Assembly: GCA_011390755.1 (NCBI GenBank)
Contig: JAABRU010000020.1
Location: forward strand, 1-55,712
Direction: 5' to 3'
DNA length: 55,712 nucleotides
Source: Desulfobacteraceae bacterium
GTDB lineage: Bacteria; Desulfobacterota; Desulfobacteria; Desulfobacterales; Desulfococcaceae
This document shows, piece by piece, positions 55,403-55,712 of the stretch. The notes beneath the pieces are model-generated. The model saw only the letters and a list, made by a program, of their open reading frames with translations, searched no databases and was not told the DNA's origin. Numbering within the stretch: the stretch's first letter is position 1; each line of letters begins with the position of its first letter. Made by a program: the position numbers and the translations under genes.

Positions 55403-55712
55403 ATGAATCTTAAAATTCTCCTGCCGTTTGGCATTTTCGCCGAGAAAACCGGCGTTTCACAAATCATTGCCGAGACCCGTGAGGGATCGTTCGGACTCCT
55501 GCCCCACCGACTGGACTGCGTTGCCGCGCTCGCGCCCGGAATTCTGATATATGAAGACAATGCCGGGGGAGAGACTTATGTGGCTGTTGACGAAGGTGTG
55601 CTGGTCAAAACCGGCCCGGATGTACTCGTATCCGTGCGTAACGCAATCACAGGAACAGATCTCGGCCAACTGCGCGAGGCTGTGGAGCGGGAGTTTCTGA
55701 ATCTGAACGAAC
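55403..55712 (+). CDS. atpC: N-type F-ATPase epsilon subunit, cut by window end
   Basis: An ATG at 55403, 17 bases after atpD, opens a frame to the window end (103 codons, no stop). LKILLPFGIFAEKTGVSQI, then TREGSFGLLPHRLDCVAALAPGIL and YVAVDEGVLVKTG are the N-terminal beta-sandwich of F-ATPase epsilon subunits. About 30-40 residues are missing. It confirms the N-ATPase operon order D-C. The weak ribosome site GGAGTG lies upstream of the ATG. Confidence 0.87.
   Translation, partial: MNLKILLPFGIFAEKTGVSQIIAETREGSFGLLPHRLDCVAALAPGILIYEDNAGGETYVAVDEGVLVKTGPDVLVSVRNAITGTDLGQLREAVEREFLNLNE

Overview
The window most likely comes from an anaerobic, probably sulfate-reducing member of the Desulfobacterota (former Deltaproteobacteria). 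The evidence is several multihaem c-type cytochromes, an NrfD/ferredoxin membrane module, a molybdenum transhydroxylase-like enzyme, a corrinoid-activator (RACo-type) protein, a sodium-type F-ATPase operon, and a tmRNA with a tag of the type found in this group. The gene-poor stretches are packed with short palindromic, non-autonomous mobile elements, as in large-genome Desulfobacterales such as Desulfonema. That genus-level guess is an inference, not something shown. Every gene I support is on the + strand.

Layout. 1-0.63 kb: heptanucleotide tandem repeats. 0.9-4.4 kb: two-subunit molybdopterin enzyme resembling pyrogallol-phloroglucinol transhydroxylase. 5.0-7.9 kb: DctPQM TRAP transporter, flanked by two inverted copies of one palindromic element. 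8.2-12.5 kb: two MFS transporters and a Uma2-family gene split by a small mobile element. 13.4-17.3 kb: moeA, mobA (molybdenum cofactor) and a chemoreceptor. 18.2-22.5 kb: a Tat-exported ferredoxin, an NrfD-type quinone-interacting membrane protein and a 13-haem cytochrome whose frame contains one UGA, very probably selenocysteine. 22.5-30.8 kb: two outer-membrane barrels, an eight-haem lipoprotein cytochrome and a secreted protein. 31.4-34.2 kb: flavodoxin and RACo-like activator. 35.05-35.4 kb: tmRNA. 36.2-37.2 kb: RadC-like N-terminal protein and a transposase remnant. 37.7-44.3 kb: 2-oxoacid:ferredoxin oxidoreductase, rhodanese, two YeeE/YedE sulfur transporters and an MscS channel. 44.9-50.0 kb: nitric-oxide defence set (haemerythrin, cupin, ferredoxin, quinol NO reductase, Hcp). 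50.3-53.4 kb: three-gene MacAB-like ABC exporter. 54.0-55.7 kb: start of an N-type ATPase operon (atpD, atpC cut by the window end).

The most notable item is the respiratory module at 18.2-22.5 kb. The ferredoxin and NrfD protein should exchange electrons with menaquinone, and the large cytochrome is a fusion of a tetrahaem c3-like part with an octahaem tetrathionate-reductase-like part. Its UGA sits where this family has a conserved cysteine (remembered family sequence), shortly before the next haem motif. A hairpin matching the bacterial SECIS model starts 13 nt after the UGA. The DNA upstream of this operon and the DNA upstream of the octahaem lipoprotein gene share a conserved block with TAACG boxes and a sigma-54-like -24/-12 site, suggesting one regulon.

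The molybdoenzyme, MoeA and MobA form a second theme (Mo-bis-MGD cofactor supply). Mobile-element activity is a third: several element families have clear terminal inverted repeats, some have 4-bp target duplications, one is nested in another, and one has split a gene.
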